Shown: positions 36,280 through 46,207, numbered from the stretch's first letter. The stretch is DNA of 64,000 nucleotides from Hoeflea_A sp039025395 (GCA_039025395.1 JBCCOK010000015.1:1-64000), one strand, 5' to 3'. Notes: a model not told the origin generated them from the sequence alone. Numbers and translations: made by a program.

Positions 36280-37929
36280 TCAGGCGGATTTGGCCGCCTC
36301 ACGGCCAGCAACGCGCCCCGAAAAAATGCATCCGCCGAGAAACGTGCCCTCCAGTGCGTTGTAACCGTGCATTCCCCCGCCGCCAAAGCCAGCCGCTTCA
36401 CCGGCTGCATAGAGCCCTTCAACGACGTCACCGCTTTGTTGGAGTACGCGTGCGCACAGGTCCGTATGAATGCCGCCAAGTGATTTTCGCGTCAGAATGT
36501 TGAGCCGAACGGCGATCAAGGGTCCGTGTTTGGGATCAAGAATTCGGTGCGGCTTGGCGCTTCGTATCAGCCGGTCGCCGATATAGTTTCGCGCTACCCT
36601 CAGAGCCGCGATCTGGAGATCTTTGGTATAGGCGTTGTCGATCTCGCGATCCCGGGCTTCGATTTGATTGCGCAGATGCCCGAGGCGAATGAGATCGGTA
36701 CCGGTCAGCGCATTCATGCCGTCGACCAGATCTTCGATCCGGTCCCGCACAATGAAGTCCTCGCCCTTTTGCTTGAATGCCTCGACCGGAGGCGGTGCAC
36801 CCTTCTTTACCCGCTGCAGCACTTTCAGGATGCTTTTTCCGGTGAGATCCGGGTTTTGTTCCGACCCGGACAGCGCGAACTCTTTTTCGATGATCGACTG
36901 GTTCAGTACAAACCAACTGTAGTCATATCCGCTTTGCATGATATGGCCGAGCGTTGAAAGCGTGTCGTAGCCGGGAAGGCACGGCACCGGCATCCGATAC
37001 CCCTCTGCGTCGCACCAGAAGGAGGACGGGCCGGGCAGAATGCGGATGCCGTGTTTGGGCCAGATCGGGTCCCAGTTCTTGATCCCCTCGGTATAGTGCC
37101 ACATGCGGTCCGCGTTGATGACATCGCCTCCGGCCCGTTTGGTGATGTCGAGCATACGGCCATCGACATGATGCGGAACACCGGAGATCAGCCGTTTGGG
37201 CGGCGTGCCGAGCCTGTCACGCGGCCAGTTCTTGCGCACCAGCTTGTGATTGCCGCCGATGCCGCCGGACGTCACGATGACCATGTCTGACGAAAGAGCA
37301 AAATCACCAACAACCTCACGCGACGACTGGACCCCGCGCTCTTTATCGCTCTGTTCCAGCAGGCTGCCCCGCACGCCGCTCACCCGCCCGTTCGTGAGGA
37401 TCAGCTCATCAACCTGGTGACGGAAGCAAAATTCTAGGCGACCGTTGTCGGCAGCTTCACGCACCCGCTTTTCAAAGGGAGCAAGCAGCCCGGGTCCGGT
37501 TCCCCAGACAATGTGAAATCGGGGCACCGAATTGCCATGCCCGTGCGCCAGTGCTCCCCCGCGTTCGGCCCAGCCGACGATCGGAAAGAAACGAACGCCA
37601 AGCTCATGAAGCCAGGGGCGCTTTTCCCCTGCAGCAAAATCAACATAGGCTTCAGCCCAGCGCTTCGGCCAATGATCCTCTTCGCGGTCGAAAGCTGCCG
37701 ATCCGCGCCAGTCCTGCCACAGCAGATCACGGTTGTCGCGGATGCCCAGCCGCCGCTGCTCCGGCGAACCCGCGAAAAGAAGTCCGCCAAACGACCAGAA
37801 CGCCTGTCCGCCGAGGTTTTTCTCGTTCTCCTGATCAACGAGAATGACTGATTTTCCGGCATCTGCCAGCTCTGATGCTGCGACCAGGCCAGCCAGTCCC
37901 GCACCGACGACGATGACGTCGCAATCCAT
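36280..37929 (-). CDS. FAD-binding dehydrogenase, KstD/fumarate-reductase fold
   Basis: 549 residues from ATG 37929, with GGAGAGGG 4 bases upstream. The dinucleotide motif DVIVVGAGLAGLVAASELADAG covers 4-25. LGGQAFWSFGGL and the C-terminal AAGEAAGFGGGGMHGYNAL complete the FAD-binding pattern of the succinate dehydrogenase/3-ketosteroid dehydrogenase flavoprotein family. No heme or signal domain is present, so it is probably cytosolic. The substrate is unknown. It is convergent with the ABC exporter gene. Confidence 0.88.
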   Translation of the reverse strand: MDCDVIVVGAGLAGLVAASELADAGKSVILVDQENEKNLGGQAFWSFGGLLFAGSPEQRRLGIRDNRDLLWQDWRGSAAFDREEDHWPKRWAEAYVDFAAGEKRPWLHELGVRFFPIVGWAERGGALAHGHGNSVPRFHIVWGTGPGLLAPFEKRVREAADNGRLEFCFRHQVDELILTNGRVSGVRGSLLEQSDKERGVQSSREVVGDFALSSDMVIVTSGGIGGNHKLVRKNWPRDRLGTPPKRLISGVPHHVDGRMLDITKRAGGDVINADRMWHYTEGIKNWDPIWPKHGIRILPGPSSFWCDAEGYRMPVPCLPGYDTLSTLGHIMQSGYDYSWFVLNQSIIEKEFALSGSEQNPDLTGKSILKVLQRVKKGAPPPVEAFKQKGEDFIVRDRIEDLVDGMNALTGTDLIRLGHLRNQIEARDREIDNAYTKDLQIAALRVARNYIGDRLIRSAKPHRILDPKHGPLIAVRLNILTRKSLGGIHTDLCARVLQQSGDVVEGLYAAGEAAGFGGGGMHGYNALEGTFLGGCIFSGRVAGREAAKSA

Positions 37930-38021
37930 TTGTCCCTCTCCGGTCCAGCGGTGTTTAACGCAAGGCGAGCCACCGCGCGAATCCACCATTCATGCTGTGT
38001 GCTTTCCAGCTCACTGAGCGG

Positions 38022-39053
38022 TTAACGTTCAGTCAGTTTCAGTTCAATGCGCCGGTTGGTGGCACGGGCCTGCGTCGTATCGCCTTCTTCGATCGGCTGA
38101 AACTCGCCGAACCCGGCAGCGACAAGCCTGTTTGCCGGCACGTCGTTGTCAATAAGGTACTTGACGACCGAGGTCGCGCGCGCCGATGACAGCTCCCAGT
38201 TGTCGGCAAACTGCCCGGTGCCGGAAAGTGGAACGTTGTCAGTATGACCGTCGACCCTCAGTACCCAACTGATGTCGTCCGGTATCTCCCGTGAAAGGTC
38301 TTGCAGCGCAGACGCCAGTTTTGCCATCTCCTCGCGCCCGGCCGAATTGAGCTCGGCGCTACCGGATGGAAACAGCACCTCCGACTGGAAGACAAACCGG
38401 TCGCCAACGATCCGGATGTTTTCGCGATCGGAAAGAATCTCCCGCAGGCGCCCGAAGAAATCGGAACGATAGCGATTCAGTTCCTGAACCCGCTGGGCCA
38501 GCGCTATGTTGAGGCGGCGCCCCAGATCGGCAATCTTGACCTGTGATTCCCGGTCCTTGCTTTCCGAAACCTCAAGCGCATCTTCCAGAGCCGCAATCTG
38601 CCTTCTGAGCGCGGCAATCTGCTGGTTGAGCAGTTCCACCTGCGACAGGGCCCGTTGGCTGATCTGGCGTTCTTCGTCCAGCGACTGGCTCAAAGCGCCA
38701 ATGCGCTCTTCCGCAGCACTGGTGGCTCCGGCGCCCCGTGCCAGGATTGCCTGCAACCGTGAGCGTTCGCTTTCGGCATCGGAAAGCGTCGCCTGCATGT
38801 TGGCGAGCGCATCTTCAAGATCCTGCGTACCGGACTGCTCGAGGGCAAGCAGTTGCGTCAGTTCATTGATCTGGCTGTTGAGCCGGTTGAGGACCTCGTC
38901 GCGCCCGCTAATTTCGCGGCTCAGCAGAAACTGCGCGATAACAAAAACGGAAAGCAAAAACATAATAGCAAGCAGGATAGTCGAGAGAGCATCGACAAAC
39001 CCGGGCCAGAAGTCCATGCCGCGGTCGCCACGCCGGTTACGCGCGAGTGCCAT
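38022..39053 (-). CDS. OmpA/MotB-type peptidoglycan-binding protein
   Basis: 343 residues. One N-terminal membrane helix (about 20-45, ALSTILLAIMFLLSVFVIAQF) has an Asp just before it (FVDAL), as in MotB. A long coiled coil (about 50-190) follows, then an OmpA-like domain with LRVDGHTDNVPL and RATNRRIELKLTE. It pairs with the MotA/TolQ-type gene whose stop lies 3 bases upstream. The pair is probably a proton-driven stator working on the cell wall. No flagellar genes are near. Confidence 0.85.
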   Translation of the reverse strand: MALARNRRGDRGMDFWPGFVDALSTILLAIMFLLSVFVIAQFLLSREISGRDEVLNRLNSQINELTQLLALEQSGTQDLEDALANMQATLSDAESERSRLQAILARGAGATSAAEERIGALSQSLDEERQISQRALSQVELLNQQIAALRRQIAALEDALEVSESKDRESQVKIADLGRRLNIALAQRVQELNRYRSDFFGRLREILSDRENIRIVGDRFVFQSEVLFPSGSAELNSAGREEMAKLASALQDLSREIPDDISWVLRVDGHTDNVPLSGTGQFADNWELSSARATSVVKYLIDNDVPANRLVAAGFGEFQPIEEGDTTQARATNRRIELKLTER

Positions 39054-39056
39054 GCC

Positions 39057-40127
39057 TTAGCTGCCCCTGGCCTTTTTGGAATCGCCGTCGCTGTCGCCGT
39101 TGCGCCCGATTTCGGCGCCTAGCGAATCGAGCGTCTGCCGCATCGCCTTGGCCTCGGTCTGTTGCGCCTCGATCCAGTCGCGCAACATCTGCTGTTCGTT
39201 GCGCATGTTTTTGACCAGACCCTGTATCCCTTCGGCCAGGTTCGCCATCGCGGCCGTCGAGCGCTGGTTGATGCCGCCGCCTGCCTGCGCCATGGATTGA
39301 ACGGTTTCTGAAAGTCGGCGTATGTCTTCAGACGACTCGGCACCTGCAGCCACATCCTGTGCAACAATATCGAAGTCCGGATCGGTCACAGTGGAGAGCC
39401 AGTTTTCGAGCTCGGTATAGAACCGGTTCTGCGCCCTTCCCGCCTGCAAATCCAAAAATCCCAGAACCAGGGAACCGGCAAGGCCGAACAGCGAGGATGA
39501 AAATGCCGTGCCCATGCCTGCAAGGGGCGCTTCGAGACCATCCTTGAGTTCTTGCAGGACATCGGCAGTGTTGCCCGATCCGGGATCAAGCGCCTGGATG
39601 ACCGTGTTAATCGAGCCGATGGTTTGCAAAAGACCCCAGAACGTTCCCAGCAGCCCGAGAAATACAAGAAGGCCGATCATGTATCGGGATGTGTCGCGCG
39701 ATTCATCCAGCCGTGTGGCAATCGAATCGAGGATAGAACGAAACGATGTCGTCGACAGCGACATCGACTGTTTGCGGCTCAAAAGCACGCGCATAGGGGC
39801 TAGAAGCGTTGGACTTCTGGAGCCGCGCATTCTGTCGCTGCCCTGGCGGAAGGAATTAACCCAGCTCACTTCGGGCCGAAGCCGCAAAACCTGATTGACG
39901 GCGAGCAGAACCCCGATCGCAAGCACGAACAGAATCAAACCGTTGAGACCGGGATTGGCAAAAAAGGCATTTGAGAACTGGCGATACAATATGGCCGCCA
40001 GAAAGCCGGTCATGATCAGGAATATCACCTGACTCCAGAAAAACACCAGCGGGCTTGAAAGGCGGTGCGGCTCCGAACCGATGTCCTGATCCGACAAGCC
40101 CCATCCCGAGAGTTTAAGCTTAGCCAT
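39057..40127 (-). CDS. MotA/TolQ/ExbB-type proton channel protein
   Basis: 356 residues from ATG 40127. Membrane segments at about 28-50 and 62-82 precede a cytoplasmic region. The channel block follows: MIGLLVFLGLLGTFWGLLQTI near 165-185, and GMGTAFSSSLFGLAGSLVLGF near 220-240, the conserved helix pair of this superfamily. The C-terminal 100 residues are soluble and end in a charged GDSDGDSKKARGS. It forms a two-gene unit with the OmpA/MotB-type partner downstream. Confidence 0.85.
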   Translation of the reverse strand: MAKLKLSGWGLSDQDIGSEPHRLSSPLVFFWSQVIFLIMTGFLAAILYRQFSNAFFANPGLNGLILFVLAIGVLLAVNQVLRLRPEVSWVNSFRQGSDRMRGSRSPTLLAPMRVLLSRKQSMSLSTTSFRSILDSIATRLDESRDTSRYMIGLLVFLGLLGTFWGLLQTIGSINTVIQALDPGSGNTADVLQELKDGLEAPLAGMGTAFSSSLFGLAGSLVLGFLDLQAGRAQNRFYTELENWLSTVTDPDFDIVAQDVAAGAESSEDIRRLSETVQSMAQAGGGINQRSTAAMANLAEGIQGLVKNMRNEQQMLRDWIEAQQTEAKAMRQTLDSLGAEIGRNGDSDGDSKKARGS

Positions 40128-40405
40128 AGGCTGCGTACCCTGTCTTTCCCCGCTGGCCTGCTGCCGCCTAAAGCTGTTCCGGCGGTACCGGCGCAACCTG
40201 CTTTCTCAACACAGCCCGATGTTTTTTCCCGCCCAAGGCCATCTCGATCGCACTGCGCTTTTGTCACTACCCTATTTCAAGAGCTGATGAAACTAATCAA
40301 TAACAGCAACAAAATAAAAGACCGTTTGGCAACAATAGCATCAGGCGCGCGGCGCACTGGATTTCGAATCATGGCCAACCCCCAGCTTAGCGCGGAATTT
40401 GGACG

Positions 40406-41200
40406 CTAGTTTGCCGCACGTTTAAGGAAAGGTACGAGCGCCTGGCTGATACGCTCATTTCCGGCCAAGATACTGTTCGTTTCGAAGACCCGGCGGCCAC
40501 CGCCTATGTCGGAGACGAAACCCCCGGCCTCGCGGATCATGATCATGCCTGCGGCCACGTCCCAGGCGGAAAGGCCTTCTTCCCAGAAAGCGTCGAGACG
40601 CCCTGCTGCGACATAGGCGAGATCGAGCGCAGCCGCACCCAAACGCCGGATGCCTGCGACTTCCCCCATGACCAGCCGCAGTTCTTCAATATATTTGTTG
40701 TGTTGGCCGCGCCCCAGATGCGGAACGCCGGTGCCGACAACGCAGTCGGCAAGATTGCGCCTTCCCGCAACCCGCATACGCCGGTCGTTGAGGAAAGCGC
40801 CCTTTCCGCGCTCTGCGGTATAGAGCTCGTCCATTGCCGGATTGTAGATCACGCCGCAGACGATCTCACCGTCGCGTTCCAGCGCGATCGAAATCGCAAA
40901 CAACGGAATGCCGTGAAGAAAATTGGTCGTACCGTCGAGCGGATCGACGATCCATCGATGCTGGCCGTCAGTGCCGCGGATCTCACCGCTTTCCTCTGCC
41001 AGAACGCTATAGGTCGGCCGCGCGCGCGAAAGTTCACCCAGGACAATTTCCTCGGCCTTGCGGTCAGCCTGGCTGACATAATCGCTGGGACCTTTCAGAG
41101 AAACCTGAAGGTTCTGTACTTCGCCGAAATCACGCGACAGCGACCGTCCTGCCTTTATGGCGGCCTGCACCATGACATTAAGGAGCGCTGATCGGGCCAT
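40406..41200 (-). CDS. suhB: Inositol monophosphatase family protein
   Basis: 264 residues. The Mg-dependent lithium-sensitive phosphatase motifs are present: YSVLAEESGE (metal Glu), WIVDPLDGTTNFLHG (near 80-95) and SAWDVAAGMIMIREAGG (near 215-231). It hydrolyses inositol-1-phosphate or related phosphates; SuhB of E. coli also acts in rRNA antitermination. The symbol is by best family fit. It is 63 bases downstream of efp on the same strand. Confidence 0.9.
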   Translation of the reverse strand: MARSALLNVMVQAAIKAGRSLSRDFGEVQNLQVSLKGPSDYVSQADRKAEEIVLGELSRARPTYSVLAEESGEIRGTDGQHRWIVDPLDGTTNFLHGIPLFAISIALERDGEIVCGVIYNPAMDELYTAERGKGAFLNDRRMRVAGRRNLADCVVGTGVPHLGRGQHNKYIEELRLVMGEVAGIRRLGAAALDLAYVAAGRLDAFWEEGLSAWDVAAGMIMIREAGGFVSDIGGGRRVFETNSILAGNERISQALVPFLKRAAN

Positions 41201-41263
41201 GTTGCCTGCCTTGATCCATTTCAGCCCGGCACCGTATGGCGGAACCGGGCACCGTCGGCCGCG

Positions 41264-41827
41264 TCAGTCGGCGCGTCGGATATAGGTGATTTCGTTTGTA
41301 TCTACGAGAATCCGCTCGCCTGCTTCGATGAATGGCGGCACCATCACACGAACGCCGTTCTCCATAACCGCAGGCTTGTAGGACGACGCGGCCGTTTGGC
41401 CTTTGACTACCGGGTCGGCCTCGGTAATCTGAAGCGTCACCTGATCCGGCAGCGAAACGCCGATCGGTTTGTCCTCATATAGCTCGACGGTAACCGTCAT
41501 GCCGTCCTGAAGAAACTTGGCCCTGTCGCCAACGAATTCCTGCTGCAGTTCGAGTTGTTCATATGTTTCGTTGTCCATGAAAACGAGCATATCTCCCTGC
41601 TCGTACAAGTACTGAAAATCCTTTTGCTGCAGTCTGACTTTCTCAACCGTTTCTGACGCGCGAAACCGCTCATTGAGTTTTGTACCGTCGAGCAGGTTCT
41701 TCAGTTCCACCTGATTGAAAGCGCCGCCCTTGCCCGGTTTGACAGCGTTGGTCTTGACCGCCACCCAAAGGCTGCTGTTGTGCTCGATTACATTCCCGGG
41801 GCGGATTTCGTTGCCGTTTATCTTCAT
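41264..41827 (-). CDS. efp: Translation elongation factor P
   Basis: 187 residues, three beta-barrel domains. The tip loop KPGKGGAF places the modifiable lysine at position 33. Conserved segments are KLNERFRASETVEKV and YKPAVMENGVRVMVPPFIEAGE. EF-P relieves ribosome stalling at polyproline. Proline-rich proteins are encoded nearby (TolA, the DUF882 protein), so it is likely needed for them. The gene is in the usual alphaproteobacterial context next to an inositol monophosphatase gene. Confidence 0.97.
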   Translation of the reverse strand: MKINGNEIRPGNVIEHNSSLWVAVKTNAVKPGKGGAFNQVELKNLLDGTKLNERFRASETVEKVRLQQKDFQYLYEQGDMLVFMDNETYEQLELQQEFVGDRAKFLQDGMTVTVELYEDKPIGVSLPDQVTLQITEADPVVKGQTAASSYKPAVMENGVRVMVPPFIEAGERILVDTNEITYIRRAD

Positions 41828-41926
41828 TTACGTCATTCCGGTCGCGTGCCAAATCGGCGCCTCAAGAACACAATTGCGTTGCACTTGCAAGCCCGGCAAC
41901 CTGATTTCGGCTGTTTGTGAAGGCGG

Positions 41927-42922
41927 TCAGCGCGACGTATAATTATTCGCCGCCTCAATACCCGCCTTTTGCTCATCAGCCGTCAAACCCTGGAAAAAAT
42001 CTTCAAGGCTGCGATCTTCGAGGCCTGCACGTCGAGACAGAATGTACCACTTCGCTGCCTCGATCGGATCCGGCCGGGTGCCGATTGCATTGATATAAAG
42101 GTGCGCAAGCCGGTTTTGAGCCATCACATTGCCGGTGTTGGCGGCCCGCCGCATCCAGCCGAAACCCGCTTCATAATTGATTTCGCCGCCGATACCGTCG
42201 ATCAGCCAGACTGCCAGATCCAGTTGCGCCGTATCGAAGCCCGATCGGGCAGCCCGAATCAGCCAACTGCGTGCCAGATTGGGATCGGCTTCATCGAGCC
42301 CTGTGCCATAGGCGTAAATCTGCGCAAGCACAAACTGCGCGTCGGCAATCCCTGCTTCGGCCGCGGCGGTCATGTAGGGAAGTGCTTTCTGGACGCCTTC
42401 TCTGCCGGGTTGAGCGGAAATCAACATTTGGCCGTAGTTGAACTGCGCCGACGAATTTCCCGCATCAGCCGCTCTGCGCATCAGGTCCCTTGCCTTTTCC
42501 GGGTCGGGCGCAACATGACGCCCTTCCAGAAGCATCAGCGCGTAGTTGAGCTGTGCGGACCTGTCGCCGCTCTCGGCCGCTGAACTGTACCAGAAGGCCG
42601 CTTGCTTGTGGTTCTGGGGCAGACCCAACCCGCGCGAATAGATCTCGCCCAGCAAGGTTTGTGCCGCCGGGTCGCCGAGCTTGGCGCGGGGCAATGCCAG
42701 CTGGTATGCGGTCAGGTAGCGACCGCGTTGAAACGCGCCATAGGCAGCATCGCCCTCGTCTGCGGCGTCTTCAATTGCTGGCGCTGCAGATGCGGCCGTT
42801 TCGGGCTCGGCCTGCGTTTCAGCTGCAGGCGCAGCGGAGCCCTCGTTGGTCTCGGCCGCCACGGGCGGCGCAGCAATGACCAGCGAAAGAATGCAGGCGA
42901 AAGTTCGCAGCGTGTTTTTCAT
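41927..42922 (-). CDS. Sel1-repeat protein, exported
   Basis: 331 residues. The signal peptide (MKNTLRTFACILSLVIAAPPVAA) is followed by an Ala/Glu-rich linker and then about six Sel1-like repeats (from about 70). Examples are AAFWYSSAAESGDRSAQLNYAL, read here in two parts as WYSSAAESGD and SAQLNYAL, and MRRAADAGNSSAQFNYGQML. Sel1 proteins form superhelical scaffolds for protein contacts; this one is probably periplasmic. Partner unknown. Confidence 0.87.
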   Translation of the reverse strand: MKNTLRTFACILSLVIAAPPVAAETNEGSAAPAAETQAEPETAASAAPAIEDAADEGDAAYGAFQRGRYLTAYQLALPRAKLGDPAAQTLLGEIYSRGLGLPQNHKQAAFWYSSAAESGDRSAQLNYALMLLEGRHVAPDPEKARDLMRRAADAGNSSAQFNYGQMLISAQPGREGVQKALPYMTAAAEAGIADAQFVLAQIYAYGTGLDEADPNLARSWLIRAARSGFDTAQLDLAVWLIDGIGGEINYEAGFGWMRRAANTGNVMAQNRLAHLYINAIGTRPDPIEAAKWYILSRRAGLEDRSLEDFFQGLTADEQKAGIEAANNYTSR

Positions 42923-42962
42923 GCGCTTGTACTAGACCGTTTTAGCGTTCGATCAAAATGTT

Positions 42963-43616
42963 CTAATCTTCAAACCGTGGCGCTTTTTCGTCAAGCAAGG
43001 CATTGGCTTCAGCGACGAGCATGGCCGCCTTTTCAGGCTCACCAAAAACCGCCATCCGCAAGGCTGCAAATTCGGCTCCGGTTTCGGCAATGGCGAGCAC
43101 CGACTCTATCGCCTGGCCACCCATGATGACACAGGGAATTTCCACCATCGCTGCCCACCAAGCGCCGATTTCGAGGTTCTTGGGATGTGCATCCCTCCTT
43201 ATATCGCCTTCGAGCTTGCCAAAAAAGATGTAATCAGGGCGCAATTCGCCGAGCTCCAACGCGCTGTGGCGGTCCTTTGCCCTTCCTCCACCGACGATCA
43301 TGTCCGGCGCAAAGCGACCGATCGCATGCTCCAAATCGTCCCGACCGCCGTCGATATGCAAGCCGTCGGCCCTGACGCGCGCCGCAATGCGGCTTTCACC
43401 GCCAATCAACGCAGCCGCGCCCGCATCCTGGACAGCCGGAACCACAGCTTCTGCGCACTGCTGAAAACTGCGTTCGTCCAGATCGTATTGCGGCAGCACA
43501 ACAGACGCGACATCGCCGCCGCGCAGTGCATTCGAAATCATCTGCGCCAGACTTTCAGTCTCATGCCCGGGCGGCGCGATGAGAACGAGCCGACACCTTT
43601 CTTGCCGATCTGACAT
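42963..43616 (-). CDS. thiE: Thiamine-phosphate synthase
   Basis: 217 residues from ATG 43616, with AGAGGGA 3 bases upstream; the long frame beyond is spurious. It joins HMP-pyrophosphate and thiazole phosphate into thiamine phosphate. The TIM-barrel pattern includes ADGLHIDGG, DYIFFGKLEGD and the phosphate loop VIMGGQAIES. It is somewhat diverged from E. coli ThiE, as rhizobial second copies often are. A TPP riboswitch-controlled thiamine-precursor operon lies 20 kb away. Confidence 0.8.
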   Translation of the reverse strand: MSDRQERCRLVLIAPPGHETESLAQMISNALRGGDVASVVLPQYDLDERSFQQCAEAVVPAVQDAGAAALIGGESRIAARVRADGLHIDGGRDDLEHAIGRFAPDMIVGGGRAKDRHSALELGELRPDYIFFGKLEGDIRRDAHPKNLEIGAWWAAMVEIPCVIMGGQAIESVLAIAETGAEFAALRMAVFGEPEKAAMLVAEANALLDEKAPRFED

Positions 43617-43727
43617 CGATCCCTCTTGCGAAAACCTCGAAATGGGCACCCGCCGGCTGCTTGGCGCCGCACCCTCTCGCCTTTTGCCGAAATTCCCGAT
43701 AGACCACAGCGGTTTCGGGATCAACCT

Positions 43728-44501
43728 ATGCCGACTGATTTCATTTTCTATGCTGCCGCTATACCGGCCGTTATCCTTGTCGGGCTTTCGAAGGGCGGAC
43801 TGGGAGGTGCCTTCGCGATGATGGGTGTGCCCATACTCACGCTGGTGATCCCGCCGGTTCAGGCAGCCGCGATCATGCTGCCAATCCTGATCGTCATGGA
43901 CATGGCCGGATTGTGGGTGTGGCGTCACTACAATGATTCGCAGACTTTGAAGATCATGTTGCCGGGCGCGATCATCGGCATCGGCATCGGATGGTTGACG
44001 GCGGAATTCGTAACTGCCGACATGATCCGCCTGATCGTTGGCGTGATCTCCATCGCATTCGTCATGCGCTACCTTTACGACCGCTTTCGCAGCCGCGCGC
44101 GTCAAGATGTGGAGGCCGGCCGGCAGAATGTCGTCAAGGGATCGTTTTGGGGAACCGTATCCGGCTTTACAAGCTTCGTGACGCATGCTGGCGGACCGCC
44201 TTTCCAGATCTATGCGCTGCCCCTGCGACTTGATCCCCGAACATACAACGGAACCAGCATCCGCTATTTCACCGTCGTCAACGCGCTGAAGGTGTTGCCC
44301 TATTTCGCGCTTGGCCAGTTTGATGCGAGCAACCTGACCACATCGGCGGTCTTGCTCCCGCTGGCACCCTTGGCAACCTTTGCAGGTGCCTGGATCGTTA
44401 AACGGATGCGTGCCGAGGTTTTCTATCCGCTCATGTATTTCATGATCCTGGCAACCGCTGTGAAACTTGTTGCCGATGGTTTAAATGGGTTATTCGGTTA
44501 G
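43728..44501 (+). CDS. TauE/SafE-family membrane permease
   Basis: 257 residues from ATG 43728. Eight hydrophobic segments and the family repeat (GLSKGGLGGAFAMMGVPILTLV near 20-41, and FTSFVTHAGGPPFQIYAL in the second half) identify the TauE/SafE exporter family, linked to sulfite or other small anions. The actual substrate is not evident. It is divergent from thiE; the two start codons are 111 bases apart. Confidence 0.9.
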   Translation: MPTDFIFYAAAIPAVILVGLSKGGLGGAFAMMGVPILTLVIPPVQAAAIMLPILIVMDMAGLWVWRHYNDSQTLKIMLPGAIIGIGIGWLTAEFVTADMIRLIVGVISIAFVMRYLYDRFRSRARQDVEAGRQNVVKGSFWGTVSGFTSFVTHAGGPPFQIYALPLRLDPRTYNGTSIRYFTVVNALKVLPYFALGQFDASNLTTSAVLLPLAPLATFAGAWIVKRMRAEVFYPLMYFMILATAVKLVADGLNGLFG

Positions 44502-44554
44502 AATCCGAGAAGGCCAGAATAGGTGGCCCTGTCCGTCACAGTCCCGGAGCAATC

Positions 44555-46207
44555 ATGGCAGACAATCCGTACGAAACTGATCTTGACCGTAATCCGGCCA
44601 ATTATCAGCCCCTGACACCGCTGTCGCATCTGGCACGCACTGCAGCCATTTACCCGGACCACACGGCGATTATTCATGGCGCCCTGAAAATGGACTACCG
44701 GACATTCTACCGCCGCTGCAGGCAGCTTGCATCGAGCCTGTCAAAACGGGGTATCAGCAAGGGTCACACGGTTTCGGTGATGCTGTCCAACACACCGGCA
44801 ATGCTTGAAGCCCATCATGGCGTGCCCATGACCGGTGCCGTCCTGCACTCGCTCAATACCAGGCTTGATGCTGCAATGATCGCCTTTCAGCTCGATCACG
44901 CCGAAACGGAAATTTTAATCGTTGATCGCGAGTTTTCGGGCGTTGTCGCACAGGCACTGTCGATTGCCACCGTTACCCCGCTTGTTATTGATTATGACGA
45001 TCCGAACTTTGGAACCGATACGCCATTTCAGAAAGGCGAGCCGATTGGATCCGAGGATTATGAGGCATTCCTGAGTGCAGGCGATCCGGAGTTTGACTGG
45101 TCGCCGCCGCATGACGAATGGGATTCGATTTCGCTGAACTATACCTCCGGCACGACGGGCAATCCAAAGGGTGTCGTCTATCATCACCGCGGCGCGGCAC
45201 TGATGGGGTACGCCAACGTGATTGCCTCCGGCATGGGCAAGCATCCGGTCTATCTGTGGACCCTGCCGATGTTCCATTGCAACGGCTGGTGTTTTCCGTG
45301 GACCCTTGCGGTCGTCGCCGGTACGCATGTATGCCTGCGTTGGGTGCGGGCAGGCGCGATGTACGATGCCATCGCCGACCACGGTGTCACGCATCTGTGC
45401 GGTGCACCGATCGTCATGGCGACCCTGCTCAACGCGCCGTCGGAAGAAAAGCGCACCTTCGACCATCCGGTCTCATTCAACACGGCAGCGGCGCCGCCGC
45501 CCGAAGCGGTCCTTGCTGAGATGCAGGAAGCTGGCATCGACGTCGTCCATCTCTATGGCTTGACCGAAACCTATGGCCCGGCGGTGGTCAATGAATGGCA
45601 TAGGGAATGGGATGCTCTCGATCCGCAGCGACGCGCCACGCAGAAGGCAAGACAAGGGGTTAAATACACGGCGCTGGAAGGACTCTCGGTACGCGATCCT
45701 GAAACCATGGAAGCCGTGCCCTCGGACGGTGAAAGCATTGGTGAGGTGATGTTCCGGGGCAATATCGTAATGAAGGGATACCTCAAGAACCCGCAGGCCA
45801 GCGCCGAAGCCTTTGCCGGCGGCTGGTTCCATTCAGGCGATCTCGGCGTCATGCACCCCGACGGCTACATCCAGATCAAGGACCGTTCCAAGGACATCAT
45901 CATATCCGGCGGAGAGAACATTTCGTCTATCGAGGTTGAGGATGCGATCTATAAACATCCCTCAGTTCAGGCGGTGGCAGTCGTTTCGCGACCGGACGAG
46001 AAATGGGGCGAAACACCTTGCGCCTATGTCGAATTGAAACCCGGTGAAAATGCCACGGAAGAACAGATTATAGAGCACTGCCGCGGTCTGCTTGCCCGCT
46101 ACAAATGCCCGAGACACGTCATTTTTCAGAAGCTTCCGAAGACATCGACCGGAAAAATCCAGAAATTTGTCCTGCGCGCGAGTGCTCGGCAGGAAACGAA
46201 TGACTGA
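44555..46207 (+). CDS. Acyl-CoA synthetase (AMP-forming)
   Basis: 550 residues. Adenylate-forming enzyme with P-loop YTSGTTGNPKGVVYHHRG (near 191), core LYGLTETYGPAVVNEWH and hinge IQIKDRSKDIIISGGENIS. The catalytic lysine lies in KTSTGKIQKFVLR near the C-terminus. It groups with the medium-chain/methylmercaptopropionyl-CoA ligase type (DmdB, FadK-like) by length and motif style. The acid substrate is unknown. It follows the TauE-type gene by 53 bases. Confidence 0.9.
   Translation: MADNPYETDLDRNPANYQPLTPLSHLARTAAIYPDHTAIIHGALKMDYRTFYRRCRQLASSLSKRGISKGHTVSVMLSNTPAMLEAHHGVPMTGAVLHSLNTRLDAAMIAFQLDHAETEILIVDREFSGVVAQALSIATVTPLVIDYDDPNFGTDTPFQKGEPIGSEDYEAFLSAGDPEFDWSPPHDEWDSISLNYTSGTTGNPKGVVYHHRGAALMGYANVIASGMGKHPVYLWTLPMFHCNGWCFPWTLAVVAGTHVCLRWVRAGAMYDAIADHGVTHLCGAPIVMATLLNAPSEEKRTFDHPVSFNTAAAPPPEAVLAEMQEAGIDVVHLYGLTETYGPAVVNEWHREWDALDPQRRATQKARQGVKYTALEGLSVRDPETMEAVPSDGESIGEVMFRGNIVMKGYLKNPQASAEAFAGGWFHSGDLGVMHPDGYIQIKDRSKDIIISGGENISSIEVEDAIYKHPSVQAVAVVSRPDEKWGETPCAYVELKPGENATEEQIIEHCRGLLARYKCPRHVIFQKLPKTSTGKIQKFVLRASARQETND

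Noticed and set aside
38022..40127. Zorya-type anti-phage system (ZorA/ZorB-like pair)
   Set aside because: The pair has MotA- and OmpA-type proteins, but no ZorC, ZorD or ZorE gene is next to it; neighbours are an FAD dehydrogenase and an inositol phosphatase, and the surroundings are core genes.
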